Shown piece after piece: positions 16,676-25,646 of a DNA stretch of 64,000 nucleotides. The stretch comes from Phycisphaerae bacterium (GTDB lineage: Bacteria; Planctomycetota; Phycisphaerae; UBA1845; PWPN01). The DNA is taken from contig JAUCQB010000120.1 in assembly GCA_030372985.1 (NCBI GenBank), positions 1 to 64,000 on the forward strand, in the 5' to 3' direction. The notes under the pieces are model-generated. The model searched no databases. It had not been told where the DNA came from and saw only the letters and a program-made list of their open reading frames with translations. Every line of letters starts with the position of its first letter. Within the stretch, counting starts at the first letter, position 1. Both the position numbers and the translations under genes were made by a program.

Positions 16676-19009
16676 CTACGGACTCACGCAGCTCCAATCC
16701 GCCGGCACCTCCGGCCCCGAGAGACATCCGAAAAAGAGCGAGACATCAGCCTGGTCGACATCACTGTCGTTATCGAGGTGGGCGTCGATGCATCCCGGTT
16801 CGTTTTGGAGGACTGCAGTACCACTCAGGCATGCCTGAAACAGGCCGAAGTCCTTCTGATCCACGTCCCCGTCGCGGTCCATGTCGCCTGGGGCAATGGG
16901 AGGGCCGACAACCGTGAGCGTCGCGGAGTTGGAGGGCGTGCTGCCGTTAACGTTGCTGACGACGCAGCGGTATTGACCGGCCTCCTGATCGGTGGCGTTG
17001 AGTACCGTCAGGATGGTCGAGGTGACACCGGAGTAGTGTGTCCCGCCCATCAGGGCGACGCCGTCCTTCTCCCATTGATAGCTCAGCGTGCCCTCGCCCA
17101 TGGCAGCGACCAGGAAGGATGCATCCCGACCCCACTCAACGCTTTGAGCCGACGGCTGCTGGATGACGATGGGCGGCATGCTGCCGCGGCAGTAGATGAA
17201 GCAGTGCACGGTGTTCAGATTCTGGAAGCCGTTGTTGTAGCCCGGCCAGTCGTACAGGGCCCCCGCACCGTCATAGCTTGGGTAACCCGGCGTGTTCTTA
17301 TTCCCATAGGGGTCGTTGAACACCGCAGTGTACTGCGTGGTGTAGTAGCCGATGGCCGTGATGTAGTGACCAGCGCTCGTCAGACTGTTGAGCACGACAC
17401 ACGGGTCGTCGTTGTTCACCTCAAGCTGCAGCTTCGCCCAGGTCGGCGACCAATCAACCTCGGACGACAGCCCATGGTTGATGATGTAATCGCGCATGTA
17501 GCCTTTGGTGTCCGCCCAGTTGTTGCGCACGATGTAGGCATAGCCGCCGTACGCCCACTGGCGGCTGGCGTCCCTGGCTCTGTAGTCGTACGTGACGCCG
17601 TTGTAGGTGTAGATCTCAGAGACATACCGGCCGTAATGGCTGACGTGCGAGTAAGGCCACGAACAGGTAACGTCCCAGTAGGGCAGTATGCCGAAGTAGT
17701 TGATGGCCATGATGGCCGAGGATGCCCCGCACGCCCAGTCGCCGTCAAAGCTGTCCGGGGCATCATAGACCTGGTGAAGGTAAGGCACGGTTCCCAGAAG
17801 AGTCACCAGATTGGCCGCGGGGATCGGCAGTGGCTGTTCAGATGCGGCCTGAATCTCCAGGGGCAACGAGGTCGCGTCGAGCTTGATGAAGGTCGCGGCC
17901 GTCGCGTTCAGTCTGACTTTCGGATTCAGCGAATAAGCCGGCGGTTCGCTGTCACGCAGGTGTGTCGCTGAGTTTCGGTTCACCGAAGCCTGATAGAGTT
18001 CCCCGGTGACCAACGACAGAAACGCGATCTGTTGGCCGCTGGGCGATAACCGTGCGGCCGCCTCATGCTCACCGAGCTCCCAGGTCAGCCGCCGTTTTCC
18101 GCTCCCGTCGCAGTCGATCTGATAGATGTCCGAATCGATCACCTTGGTGCCGTCGAGCCTCTCCGTTCTGGAATACAAAACAGTCTGACCATCGAGTGCC
18201 CAGGATGGATCAGTGCCTTCATCGAGGTCATGCACCTGCCTCGATTGAAGGTCAATGCACTTCAGACGCGCGGCGATCGTGCTGACCGCCAGCCGCCGCG
18301 AATCAGGCGACCACACCGGTTTGAAATAGGCATCCTGACCGGCTGTCAACCGCGAGCTCTTGCCGCTGTCCAGTTGGAGCACGGCAACCTGGTCATCCTT
18401 GGTGTTATATGCCACGCGAGTGCCGTCCGGCGAAATCACCGCCAGATTGACGTAGTGGCCAAGCGACGCCGTGGCCACCGTCTCACCCGCCAGGTTGACC
18501 ACGCGCAGTTCCTGGTCGACGGTGAAGGCCGTCAGCCCGTCGCTCGAAAACGAAGGAACGCCGGCTCTGGCCGTTGGATCGCAAAGAAGAGCCAGCTTCC
18601 GCTGATCGAGGCTGTAGACCGCCGGCGCCTGCAACGGAAAGACACTGCCCGCCTGCGGAATGAGTAGCTTGAATCCCAGCCGCCTTCCATCGGGTGACCA
18701 GTTGAACGCATACCCGCTGCTCGGAGCGTCGGTAATCTGAAGAATGCTCTCCGCCTCGGTGTCATAGACATAGACGCCGTTGCCGTGATCGTCGGAAAGC
18801 GCCAGATGACGGCCATCGGGCGACCAGACGGGATTGCCGAAACGCAATCCGTCGCCTGCATCGTTTTGCAGGTGATTCGTGTGCTCATCACCTTCGAGCG
18901 ACAGGTCTGCTCCAGCGGCCAGATCAGCCACAGCCGGGATCGGCAAGACCGCCAGGAAAAGAGCTATACCGAGCCAGCGGATCCGGCCTGCTGCATTGCG
19001 GTCGCACAT
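16676..19009 (-). CDS. Secreted propeller / C39-like peptidase / Ig-like / dockerin-like protein
   Basis: A protein of 777 aa. A signal peptide (IRWLGIALFLAVLPIPAVA) is followed by TolB/WD40-like propeller repeats (about 50-350; WSPDGRHLAL, WSPDGRRLGF, WSPDSRRLAV). A C39-like papain-fold peptidase domain spans about 405-605: Cys427 in DWACGASSA, His548 in AGHYITA and Asn565/Asp566 in VFNDPYG form a likely triad. An immunoglobulin-like domain (about 613-702, with YQWEKDG and AGQYRCVVSNV) and a double dockerin-like domain (about 706-777) follow. It probably acts outside the cytoplasm as a cysteine peptidase or a peptidase-like binding protein; the substrate is unknown. It is divergent from the next gene across 471 nt. 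Confidence 0.85.
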   Translation of the reverse strand: MCDRNAAGRIRWLGIALFLAVLPIPAVADLAAGADLSLEGDEHTNHLQNDAGDGLRFGNPVWSPDGRHLALSDDHGNGVYVYDTEAESILQITDAPSSGYAFNWSPDGRRLGFKLLIPQAGSVFPLQAPAVYSLDQRKLALLCDPTARAGVPSFSSDGLTAFTVDQELRVVNLAGETVATASLGHYVNLAVISPDGTRVAYNTKDDQVAVLQLDSGKSSRLTAGQDAYFKPVWSPDSRRLAVSTIAARLKCIDLQSRQVHDLDEGTDPSWALDGQTVLYSRTERLDGTKVIDSDIYQIDCDGSGKRRLTWELGEHEAAARLSPSGQQIAFLSLVTGELYQASVNRNSATHLRDSEPPAYSLNPKVRLNATAATFIKLDATSLPLEIQAASEQPLPIPAANLVTLLGTVPYLHQVYDAPDSFDGDWACGASSAIMAINYFGILPYWDVTCSWPYSHVSHYGRYVSEIYTYNGVTYDYRARDASRQWAYGGYAYIVRNNWADTKGYMRDYIINHGLSSEVDWSPTWAKLQLEVNNDDPCVVLNSLTSAGHYITAIGYYTTQYTAVFNDPYGNKNTPGYPSYDGAGALYDWPGYNNGFQNLNTVHCFIYCRGSMPPIVIQQPSAQSVEWGRDASFLVAAMGEGTLSYQWEKDGVALMGGTHYSGVTSTILTVLNATDQEAGQYRCVVSNVNGSTPSNSATLTVVGPPIAPGDMDRDGDVDQKDFGLFQACLSGTAVLQNEPGCIDAHLDNDSDVDQADVSLFFGCLSGPEVPADWSCVSP

Positions 19010-19234
19010 ACTACTTCTCCACCTCGGCCGTCTCGTGCCCAGCCTCGAAGAGTGCCCGAAATAACGAAGGGGGTGCCTGTCAGCGGACGATTCCCCTCCA
19101 CGACTTCCAGCTCCATCTTACCCGGAACCCGTCTTGCGTGGGATGATTCCTTGTCGATTCGAGCCGCTCTCCGTTGAGCAATCGTGGTTTGAGCCTCGCC
19201 GGCCGCAACAAGGTCAGAACGGCTGCTGGATGAC

Positions 19235-19261
19235 GTATCTCCTGTAATTACAAGGGGATAC
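19235..19261. promoter_or_regulatory. 27-nt near-perfect palindrome in a divergent intergenic region
   Basis: A 10-nt perfect palindrome TGTAATTACA is flanked by GTATCTCC on one side and AGGGGATAC on the other, which are themselves nearly inverted copies. It sits about 225 nt before each of the two divergent starts at 19009 and 19481. This position suits an operator for a dimeric regulator. The rest of 19010-19480 shows no gene or clear promoter. Confidence 0.5.
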
Positions 19262-19480
19262 GGCGTATGTCGGCGTGGCAGCGGCCCTTCGGCACATGTC
19301 AACTGACACGACTCGACCGGACGATCATCGTACCTGATCTTGCATGCGGAGCGAGTGCGACGCAATGTGCATCATTGACTCCAGATCGCGTCCGGGAACC
19401 CGGGACGCCACTGGAGCGTCAAATGACAGAAGGATAGCCCTTACCCATTGCTCCTTGTTTCTTGGACCCAGGAGAACAGC

Positions 19481-21583
19481 ATGTCTACGAAAGTGAACCG
19501 GGGAGATCGCGTTAAGCACCTTGTCCTGGCAGTCGGCTTTGCCTGCCTGACAACTGCGCCGTCGAACGCACTGATCCTCGTCGGCGGTGCCGAACCCATG
19601 CCCGATCACGGCTGGCCCGCCGGTGTCGAGAAGCTCGTCAATTTGCCGAGTCGCATGAGCTGGTGGGAAGGCCCGCCATTCGGGGGTGGCGAGTATCACT
19701 TCCAGTACACGTGCAAGGACGCGCAGGAGTTCAACGAGGCTCTGACCCTTCTCGCCGCCATTCAGTTACCCAGGGCGACACGGACGACCTTGTCTTCGCC
19801 GACCGATGCCGCGGAGAGCATCTCCGCTCCACTCCCAGTGCTCGTTGTTCATGACGGTCCGGCACCCACGTCCTTCACAGCGCGCGGTCAGGATGACAAC
19901 AAAGAAGGCCGCAAGCTTGTCTGGACCCTGCTTGCCTGGTGCCCGGAGAACTGGCATCGTCTCTACAACCATCCAAGGGCTTTCTGGGAGTCGACCCAGC
20001 CTGCTTTCCGGCAACCGGTGCCGCCGCCGACGATCGATGTCTATTTGTCGAAGGACGGTCCCATCGACTGGGCCAAGGTGAAGGTGCCGGACGGGATCCG
20101 GGTAGTTGACAGACGGGCCAAGGCAAAGACAAGCGAAGCGTCGACACAGGGTGTTCTTCACGGTCACGTCTACGATATGGCGACCCACAAACCGATCGCG
20201 GAGGCCGAACTCACACTCATCCCAAACAAGAAGGAGCTGGTGACCCAATATACGATGAAGGTCGGCACGGATGAACAGGGCGGCTTTCGTATCGAGAACA
20301 TTCCGGTCGGCGATTTTCGAGTCACCGTTGCGGCTGGGCAGCGATATGCCTCCCGGCAGGCAGGCGTTTACCGGAACGAGAACGGAACGACCGCGGAGCT
20401 TGCGGCGTTCCTGTCGCCCAGGAACAGTATCACCGGCACGGTGGTCGATACGGAGGGCAGGCCGATCCCCAACGCCGCAGTCAGCGCTCGAAATATCCTG
20501 GGGCTAGACGGATTGGGCTATCCGCTCGTGGCGGAGGTGACTGACACGACAAACGAAGACGGCCTCTTTGAGTTGACCGGCCTTCCCAAGGGCTGTGCTC
20601 AGGTCGTGTGCCGCCTCGATTCGATGTATCAGAAGACGTCCATCTTCGAGCTGTGCGATGTGCCTTCCGATGCGATCTTCATCACGATGACAAAGACCGG
20701 AAACGTTCGCGGAAAAGTCCGCTTCGGCAGCATGCCCCCCAAGCAGGACGTTCACGTGCACATTTGTCCGGTCGGTGGCCAGCGGCCGGGGACATGGGGC
20801 GGTGGGAGCAAGTGTGGCCCCGACGGGCGCTTCGAGTTCAAGAACGTCCCGCCGGGAGACTACTGGGTCAGCACGGATTCTGGAATCCTCCAGGGCGATG
20901 AATCCGGCGCTGAGAAGGTGACGGTGAAAGCGGATGAGACCGCAGAGGTCAAACTGGATCATCCGAAGAAATCAGGGAAGCCAAGCGGTGCCAGGCCCGA
21001 TAAGAAGCCCTCGCCACCCGTAACGACACTACCGGCGGTTCTCGGATCGCCGCCTTATCTACTGAAGGCGAGTTCTGCGGCCCCGGCCGTCGTGATCTAC
21101 TACTGTGCGGCCGGGATGCGCAGCGAGCCGGCGGAGTCATCGGTGATCGTCGAAGTCTGGCCGAATGGGCAGATCGCATGGTCTGACAATCTGGTAAGCG
21201 GCGGGTCTCCCTACAAGAGAGGCTCAGTGAAGGCCGAACGGATCGGCGGTGTGATCGAATCACTGGCCGCAGATCGCGTTTTTGAGGATGGCAGCCTCTT
21301 GAGGGGTTCCTTCGGCCCGGACTCCGACTACTTGGTGATTCGCGTGTTCGACGGCAGCAAGCAGATCGAACTGGCGTCCTGGCACGAACTCTTCGAGGCC
21401 AACCCGAACCTTGTGGCCACGTCTCGCGGCATCGAGCCGCTGAAGGGGCGCAACCGGTCGGAGGTTCTCGCGGCCGATTCCAAGGAGTACCGCCGGTTTC
21501 GGGCGGTCTGGGACCGCATTCGCCAGGAGGTCAACAGGATCACCGCCGAAGCGGGCGATGTCAGGTCGATTCCGGTCGAGTGA
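19481..21583 (+). CDS. Secreted protein with carboxypeptidase-regulatory-like domains, function unknown
   Basis: A protein of 700 aa from the ATG at 19481, which is preceded by AGGAG at 6 nt; the track start at 19448 has no such site. A signal peptide (HLVLAVGFACLTTAPSNA) is present. Residues about 210-490 hold at least three carboxypeptidase-regulatory-like (transthyretin-fold) modules, seen as LHGHVYD..HKPIAEAE, ITGTVVDTEGRPIPNAAVSA and GNVRGKVRFG. A Lys/Pro-rich linker and a C-terminal alpha/beta segment (VWPNGQIAWSDN) follow. These modules occur in M56/BlaR1-associated and planctomycete surface proteins, but no catalytic motif is visible here. Confidence 0.75.
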   Translation: MSTKVNRGDRVKHLVLAVGFACLTTAPSNALILVGGAEPMPDHGWPAGVEKLVNLPSRMSWWEGPPFGGGEYHFQYTCKDAQEFNEALTLLAAIQLPRATRTTLSSPTDAAESISAPLPVLVVHDGPAPTSFTARGQDDNKEGRKLVWTLLAWCPENWHRLYNHPRAFWESTQPAFRQPVPPPTIDVYLSKDGPIDWAKVKVPDGIRVVDRRAKAKTSEASTQGVLHGHVYDMATHKPIAEAELTLIPNKKELVTQYTMKVGTDEQGGFRIENIPVGDFRVTVAAGQRYASRQAGVYRNENGTTAELAAFLSPRNSITGTVVDTEGRPIPNAAVSARNILGLDGLGYPLVAEVTDTTNEDGLFELTGLPKGCAQVVCRLDSMYQKTSIFELCDVPSDAIFITMTKTGNVRGKVRFGSMPPKQDVHVHICPVGGQRPGTWGGGSKCGPDGRFEFKNVPPGDYWVSTDSGILQGDESGAEKVTVKADETAEVKLDHPKKSGKPSGARPDKKPSPPVTTLPAVLGSPPYLLKASSAAPAVVIYYCAAGMRSEPAESSVIVEVWPNGQIAWSDNLVSGGSPYKRGSVKAERIGGVIESLAADRVFEDGSLLRGSFGPDSDYLVIRVFDGSKQIELASWHELFEANPNLVATSRGIEPLKGRNRSEVLAADSKEYRRFRAVWDRIRQEVNRITAEAGDVRSIPVE

Positions 21584-21662
21584 CGAAAGCCCCAGTGCGA
21601 CACTGGCAGCTTACGGGTGCGGGTGCCCCACCTCCTCCGGAGGTGTACGTGTTTAGCGTGCT

Positions 21663-21772
21663 GGGGTCTGGCTCTTTTTGCCCAAATGCGGTTCGCCGTG
21701 CAATCTGGAGCGGTTGGCTCAGTGACACGGGGGCTCGGCGGCGCGAAAAAGACGGCAAAAAGTGCCTGACCC
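21663..21772. repeat. 110-bp palindromic-end element, third copy
   Basis: It runs from GGGGTCTGGCTCTTTTTGCC to GGCAAAAAGTGCCTGACCC. It is the reverse orientation of the tandem elements at 1151-1396 with the same terminal inverted repeats but a mostly different core. It sits 80 nt after the stop of the preceding gene. The rest of the 21584-21893 gap shows nothing. Confidence 0.75.
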
Positions 21773-21893
21773 GCTGTCTTGCACGCTAAACACGTACCCG
21801 GCGGTGGGGTAGCGATGATCACGTTTCCCGGGTGGAATTCGGAGTCATCAGCTTCCCAGCCCTGCGGCGCGCGGCGCCGGGGACCGACATCTC

Positions 21894-24170
21894 TCACTCC
21901 ACGGCCAGCACGCGGACTTGCCGAGCTGGAATGGGCAGCGAGAATCTGGCAGCAGCCCCATCGGCCGACGTTTCGACATCTTTCCCACTGAGCAGGTCGG
22001 ACACCTTGGCCTTTGCCGCGCCGGGTATGGTCACGTCAGCCTTCTTGTCTGGCCAACTGTGGTTCGCGATCACCACGATCCTGCCGCCGGGCCCTTCGAG
22101 CACGCGGGCGACAACCTCATTGTTGTCGGGCTGCGCCTGAACACGAATCGGTGCCTCAACGCCGGCGGCCGAGGCAGCATCGAGAAGCACCTTCTGCAGA
22201 TTCCCGTCCGCGGTTGCGTCGTATCCAAGGAACAACAGCGTTGCGGCGTATAGGGTGCGGCCGTTGCCGCGGCGGGCGGAGACCATGGCGGGGCTCTTGT
22301 CATCGAACTCGGCGACCACTTCGGCACCAGGCAGTAGATCGAGTTGCTGCGTATAGCGATAGGCGGGCAGCTTGGCACCGGGTTTGAGCGAGGTGATCAG
22401 GCCACGGCCGTCGACAAGCGTTGCCGACGCCTGGCCGATCGTCTGAAACGCCTGCTCGCGGCAGCCGAACAGCTCCGCAAGGCCTGCCCCAGGCACCGTC
22501 TCGTAGAGGAACGTCCGCTCATCCTTCTGCGCACACCATGTGCCGGTCACAAGGTAGCCGCCTTGTTCAACGTATTTGGCCAGCCACTGCCCCTCGTCGC
22601 GTGATAGGAGGTATGCAAAAGGCAGACAGATGACCTTGTACCGACGGGCATCTGCCTTCATAAGCTGCTCGGATACAACCAAGTCGGCCGGGATATTTGC
22701 CCGGTAGAAGGCTCGGTATGCTCCCCGCACACTACCGGCGTACAAACCCGCATCCTGTTCGCCGTGGGCCTGGATGAAAACCCGCGGATCGCACAGAATC
22801 GCCACCTGGGCCGGCACCGGCTTGCTCGATAGCAGACGACCGGCGTGGCGGTTCAGCTCTTTGGCGACCTCGCCGGCCGCTCGTGCCCGATCGGTGAGGC
22901 TGCCGTCATAGTTGACCAATCCAAAGCCCGCAGCCTCGATGCCTGTCGTTTCCGGCCGCCAGTTCCAGTAGAAGATCCCCGTAGCACCGTGAGCAACACA
23001 CTGCCAGTTCCACAGCCTGATATCAAAGGGCGTCGGGAATCGCGAGCGGTAGCTCAGCCCGAAGATGCTCGGGCCGCCTTGCAGTTCCTCGACCCACATG
23101 GGCTTGCCGTCGCCGGCCGAGCGGATGCCGTCGAGAGTCATCCCACCAATGCTCGAATCGTAGGCTTGGCCTCTCTCGAGCCAGAAGGGGAAGAACGAAA
23201 GACCCACGAAATCGAAATGCTTGCCAATCTGGTACTCGTCGGTCGAGTTGTGGACGTAGCCCCAGCCCCAGCCGCCCAGGTGGCAGGTGATCGGACGATT
23301 GGGATCGCAGGCCCGGGCCGCCTCCGCTTTCACCCGTTGAAACTCGGCCGTGTTCCAGAGCATGAACTGCCGCCAGTCCAGCCAGTAGATCTGGGCCCGC
23401 TCGAACGCTCCCACACGCACCGGCTCAATCTCCGACCAGTCTTTGTAGTAGGTAGCCCATACCTCGTTCAGCTTGTCCAGCGTGCCATACTTCAGCTTGA
23501 GCCAGCCGCGGTATCGCGCCGCCGTGTGCGGGCAATAGCAGTAGAGATCGGCAACGGCCGTTCGGTCGACCGGTGTCGCGGCTGAGACCCACACGCCGGC
23601 CTCGGCCCCGACGTCCCATGCCAGGAGCGAGGCACGGTCCTTGTATCGCGTCACAACCGTTCTGACGAACCGGTCGATCAGCTTGCGGACCTCGGGATGG
23701 TCCCAGCACGCCGGGCCGGGCTTGAAATCGACGACCGAAATCCACTGGCCGTCGGGGTATTGCCGCGCCACCCATTCCGGCTGAAGCTCAGGCCAGGGCC
23801 ACAGCAGGATCCGCAGGCCGTGCTTCTCGACCAGGTCCATCAGCCGGTCCAGCCGCTCGAAGTTGAACTCGCCGGGCGCCGGCTCGATGTCGTACCAGTC
23901 CACGTGAGCGGCCATCGAGTTGAGCCCGACCTCCTTCATCCGGGCCAGGTCCTTGTCCATGTACGCCGCCCACTCGTCGACCGGCGGCAGATAGTGCTGC
24001 CAGTGCGAAATGGTGCTCATGTGCATCGCCCCGCAGGGAAAGAAGTCGGCAGGCAGCGAGGGATGCACACGAACGCCGCTTTGCGCGTCCGTCTCGGCCC
24101 CGCCGGCCACAATCGCCAGCATTCCCAGCAGTCCTGTCGCTACGACTCGATGTGTTCTTCGCATCATCAT
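21894..24170 (-). CDS. GH42-like beta-galactosidase family protein, secreted
   Basis: A protein of 758 aa with a signal peptide (VVATGLLGMLAIVAGGAETDA). GH42/clan-A marks are MKEVGLNSMAAHVDWYDIEP, GLRILLWPWPELQPEWV, and KPMWVEELQGG, where Glu about 361 fits the nucleophile. At the acid/base position the sequence reads AWDVGAEAGVW instead of the usual Asn-Glu, so Glu190 may still serve but the Asn is lost. The middle and C-terminal trimerisation-like and beta domains are present. Substrate specificity is uncertain. GGAG lies 4 to 7 nt before the first two of three consecutive ATG codons. It is convergent with the preceding gene. Confidence 0.85.
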   Translation of the reverse strand: MMMRRTHRVVATGLLGMLAIVAGGAETDAQSGVRVHPSLPADFFPCGAMHMSTISHWQHYLPPVDEWAAYMDKDLARMKEVGLNSMAAHVDWYDIEPAPGEFNFERLDRLMDLVEKHGLRILLWPWPELQPEWVARQYPDGQWISVVDFKPGPACWDHPEVRKLIDRFVRTVVTRYKDRASLLAWDVGAEAGVWVSAATPVDRTAVADLYCYCPHTAARYRGWLKLKYGTLDKLNEVWATYYKDWSEIEPVRVGAFERAQIYWLDWRQFMLWNTAEFQRVKAEAARACDPNRPITCHLGGWGWGYVHNSTDEYQIGKHFDFVGLSFFPFWLERGQAYDSSIGGMTLDGIRSAGDGKPMWVEELQGGPSIFGLSYRSRFPTPFDIRLWNWQCVAHGATGIFYWNWRPETTGIEAAGFGLVNYDGSLTDRARAAGEVAKELNRHAGRLLSSKPVPAQVAILCDPRVFIQAHGEQDAGLYAGSVRGAYRAFYRANIPADLVVSEQLMKADARRYKVICLPFAYLLSRDEGQWLAKYVEQGGYLVTGTWCAQKDERTFLYETVPGAGLAELFGCREQAFQTIGQASATLVDGRGLITSLKPGAKLPAYRYTQQLDLLPGAEVVAEFDDKSPAMVSARRGNGRTLYAATLLFLGYDATADGNLQKVLLDAASAAGVEAPIRVQAQPDNNEVVARVLEGPGGRIVVIANHSWPDKKADVTIPGAAKAKVSDLLSGKDVETSADGAAARFSLPIPARQVRVLAVE

Positions 24171-24389
24171 GTATCTCCGATATCCCGCTCTCGATTCATC
24201 ACGGGTCAGCTTCCACCCATCCGAGCATCGTCTCTGACCTTAGATCGCGGGCCTTGGTCCTGTTGTGGCATTGTCGGCGACCGGTCAAAGTCTTTCAACT
24301 TGATCCCCACCGGTTCAAGAACGTGCCTCTCCTCCATCGTCTGTCGGCCGCTCCGTTCAACAGGGCTTCGCAGACCCCTCGACGGGTGT

Positions 24390-24420
24390 CCCATCCATCC
24401 GCCGTAGCGAATGGGTGGGG
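24390..24420. repeat. REP-like hairpin 1
   Basis: CCCATCCATCCGC and GCGAATGGGTGGG pair with a CGTA loop and two G-T wobbles. It is preceded by GGGTGT. The next copy has the same orientation and the same GGGTG-CCCATCC prefix. Confidence 0.6.
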
Positions 24421-24518
24421 ACGCAATGATGGTCGACGAGCGTCCGCTGTCGAAAAGCAATTGTCGACGCAACCGGGTGATCCGCGGTCGCCGCTGATCG
24501 GAGAAGGGAGTCGGGTGG

Positions 24519-24545
24519 CCCATCCTCGCCGCGGCGAGGGTGGGG
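24519..24545. repeat. REP-like hairpin 2
   Basis: CCCATCCTCGCC and GGCGAGGGTGGG pair with a two-base GC loop. It lies 72 nt before the left inverted end of the RAYT unit. Apart from these two hairpins, the 24171-24616 gap holds no gene that I can support. Confidence 0.6.
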
Positions 24546-24616
24546 ACATGCTGACAAGCTGCGAGCGACGCTCCGCCATGACCCGCGAAACGAAGCCGAG
24601 CACTGAATCAGGGTCT

Positions 24617-25387
24617 CGAAACGGGGACGGAGCTAGTTTTCTGGTTGCCTTGACGCGGTTGTGGGGTTGGTGTAGCGTTTCGGTATGCCAAGACAAGCGA
24701 GATACACGCCGGGCGAGTTGGTTTATCATGTCCTGAATCGTGCAGTGGCCAGGCTGCCGTTGTTTCGCAGGGAGGCCGACTATGCGGCGTTCGAGCGGAT
24801 CATGATCGAGGCCCGGGAGCGTCATCCGACGCGTCTGCTGGCCTGGTGCCTGATGAGAAACCACTGGCACTTCGTGGTCTGGCCGCGGAAGGATGACGAG
24901 CTGACCGCCTTCATGCGATGGCTGGCCCACACGCACGCGATGCGCTGGCACGTGTCGCACAACACGGTGGGCGGCGGGCACCTGTACCAGGGGCGGTTCA
25001 AAAGCTTCCCGGTGCAGAACGATCGGCACCTGCTGCAGGTGTGCCGGTACGTGGAGCGTAACGCCCTGACGGCCGGGGTGGTCGAGCGGGCCGAGCAGTG
25101 GCGTTGGGGCAGCTTATGGGCCTGGCGCGAGGGGCCGCCGGAATTGAAAGGGTTGCTGAGCGATTGGCCGGGTGGGCGTCCGGATCGCTGGGTGGAAACG
25201 GTCAACCGGCTGATGAGCAAAAAGGACCTGGAATCGCTGCGGATGTGCGTGCAGCGCGGCCGGCCCTTCGGCGATGACCGTTGGCAGAAAGCGATGGTGG
25301 CCAGGCTGGATCTGATGCACACGATCCGCTCGGAAGGACGACCCAAGAAGAACCCAAGGCCAGAAAACTAGCTGCGTCCCCGTTTCG
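24617..25387 (+). mobile_element. RAYT transposase unit with 28-bp inverted ends
   Basis: The left end (24617-24644) and the right end (25360-25387, inverted) match at 27 of 28 positions; the shared core is GAGCTAGTTTTCTGG with one change just before it. The transposase gene lies between them, and the right end overlaps its last codons and stop. RAYTs are relatives of IS200/IS605 transposases that act on REP-type palindromes. Confidence 0.8.
24685..25371 (+). CDS. REP-associated tyrosine transposase (RAYT), IS200-like Y1 family
   Basis: A protein of 228 aa. The family marks are YHVLNRAV at the start, AWCLMRNHWHFVVWP (the HUH metal site), GHLYQGRFKSFPVQNDRHLLQVCRYVERNAL with the catalytic Tyr region, and a WRWGSLWAW segment. 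All key residues seem present, so the enzyme may be active. The start ATG at 24685 follows the left inverted end by 40 nt. The gene is on the plus strand between two minus-strand neighbours. Domesticated RAYTs move or maintain REP sequences rather than whole insertion sequences. Confidence 0.92.
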   Translation: MPRQARYTPGELVYHVLNRAVARLPLFRREADYAAFERIMIEARERHPTRLLAWCLMRNHWHFVVWPRKDDELTAFMRWLAHTHAMRWHVSHNTVGGGHLYQGRFKSFPVQNDRHLLQVCRYVERNALTAGVVERAEQWRWGSLWAWREGPPELKGLLSDWPGGRPDRWVETVNRLMSKKDLESLRMCVQRGRPFGDDRWQKAMVARLDLMHTIRSEGRPKKNPRPEN

Positions 25388-25593
25388 CACGCCCAACGGC
25401 CAGCATCGGCGGCGTGACAAGAGAATTGCTTCCCGCCGGTCAGACAGTCCTGGCCGCGCTGTCGCTGACGATCTCAGCCGAGCCCGGAACGTACCACCTG
25501 ACTCTGACGGATGCCCAGTTCGTGGACACGGCCTGCGCAACGTACCCGGCCTCGGCCGGCCACCCGCTGGAGATGGTGGTTGGCGGGCAGTAA
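25372..25593 (+). pseudogene. C-terminal fragment of a secreted cohesin-like-domain protein
   Basis: This reading frame is absent from the ORF track. It is open from the RAYT stop and from the end of the right inverted repeat (25387) to a TAA at 25591. It reads VTRELLPAGQ, then LSLTISAEPGTYHLTLTDA, then FVDT and a final PLEMVVGG. That pattern is the last beta-strands of a cohesin-type or similar beta-sandwich domain. No N-terminal half exists upstream of the RAYT unit within this window, so the gene was truncated, perhaps when the mobile unit arrived. Confidence 0.6.
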
Positions 25594-25646
25594 CCACACG
25601 GGTGCCATGCGTTAACACCCCTTGGCCTATGGGTTGTCATGAGATT

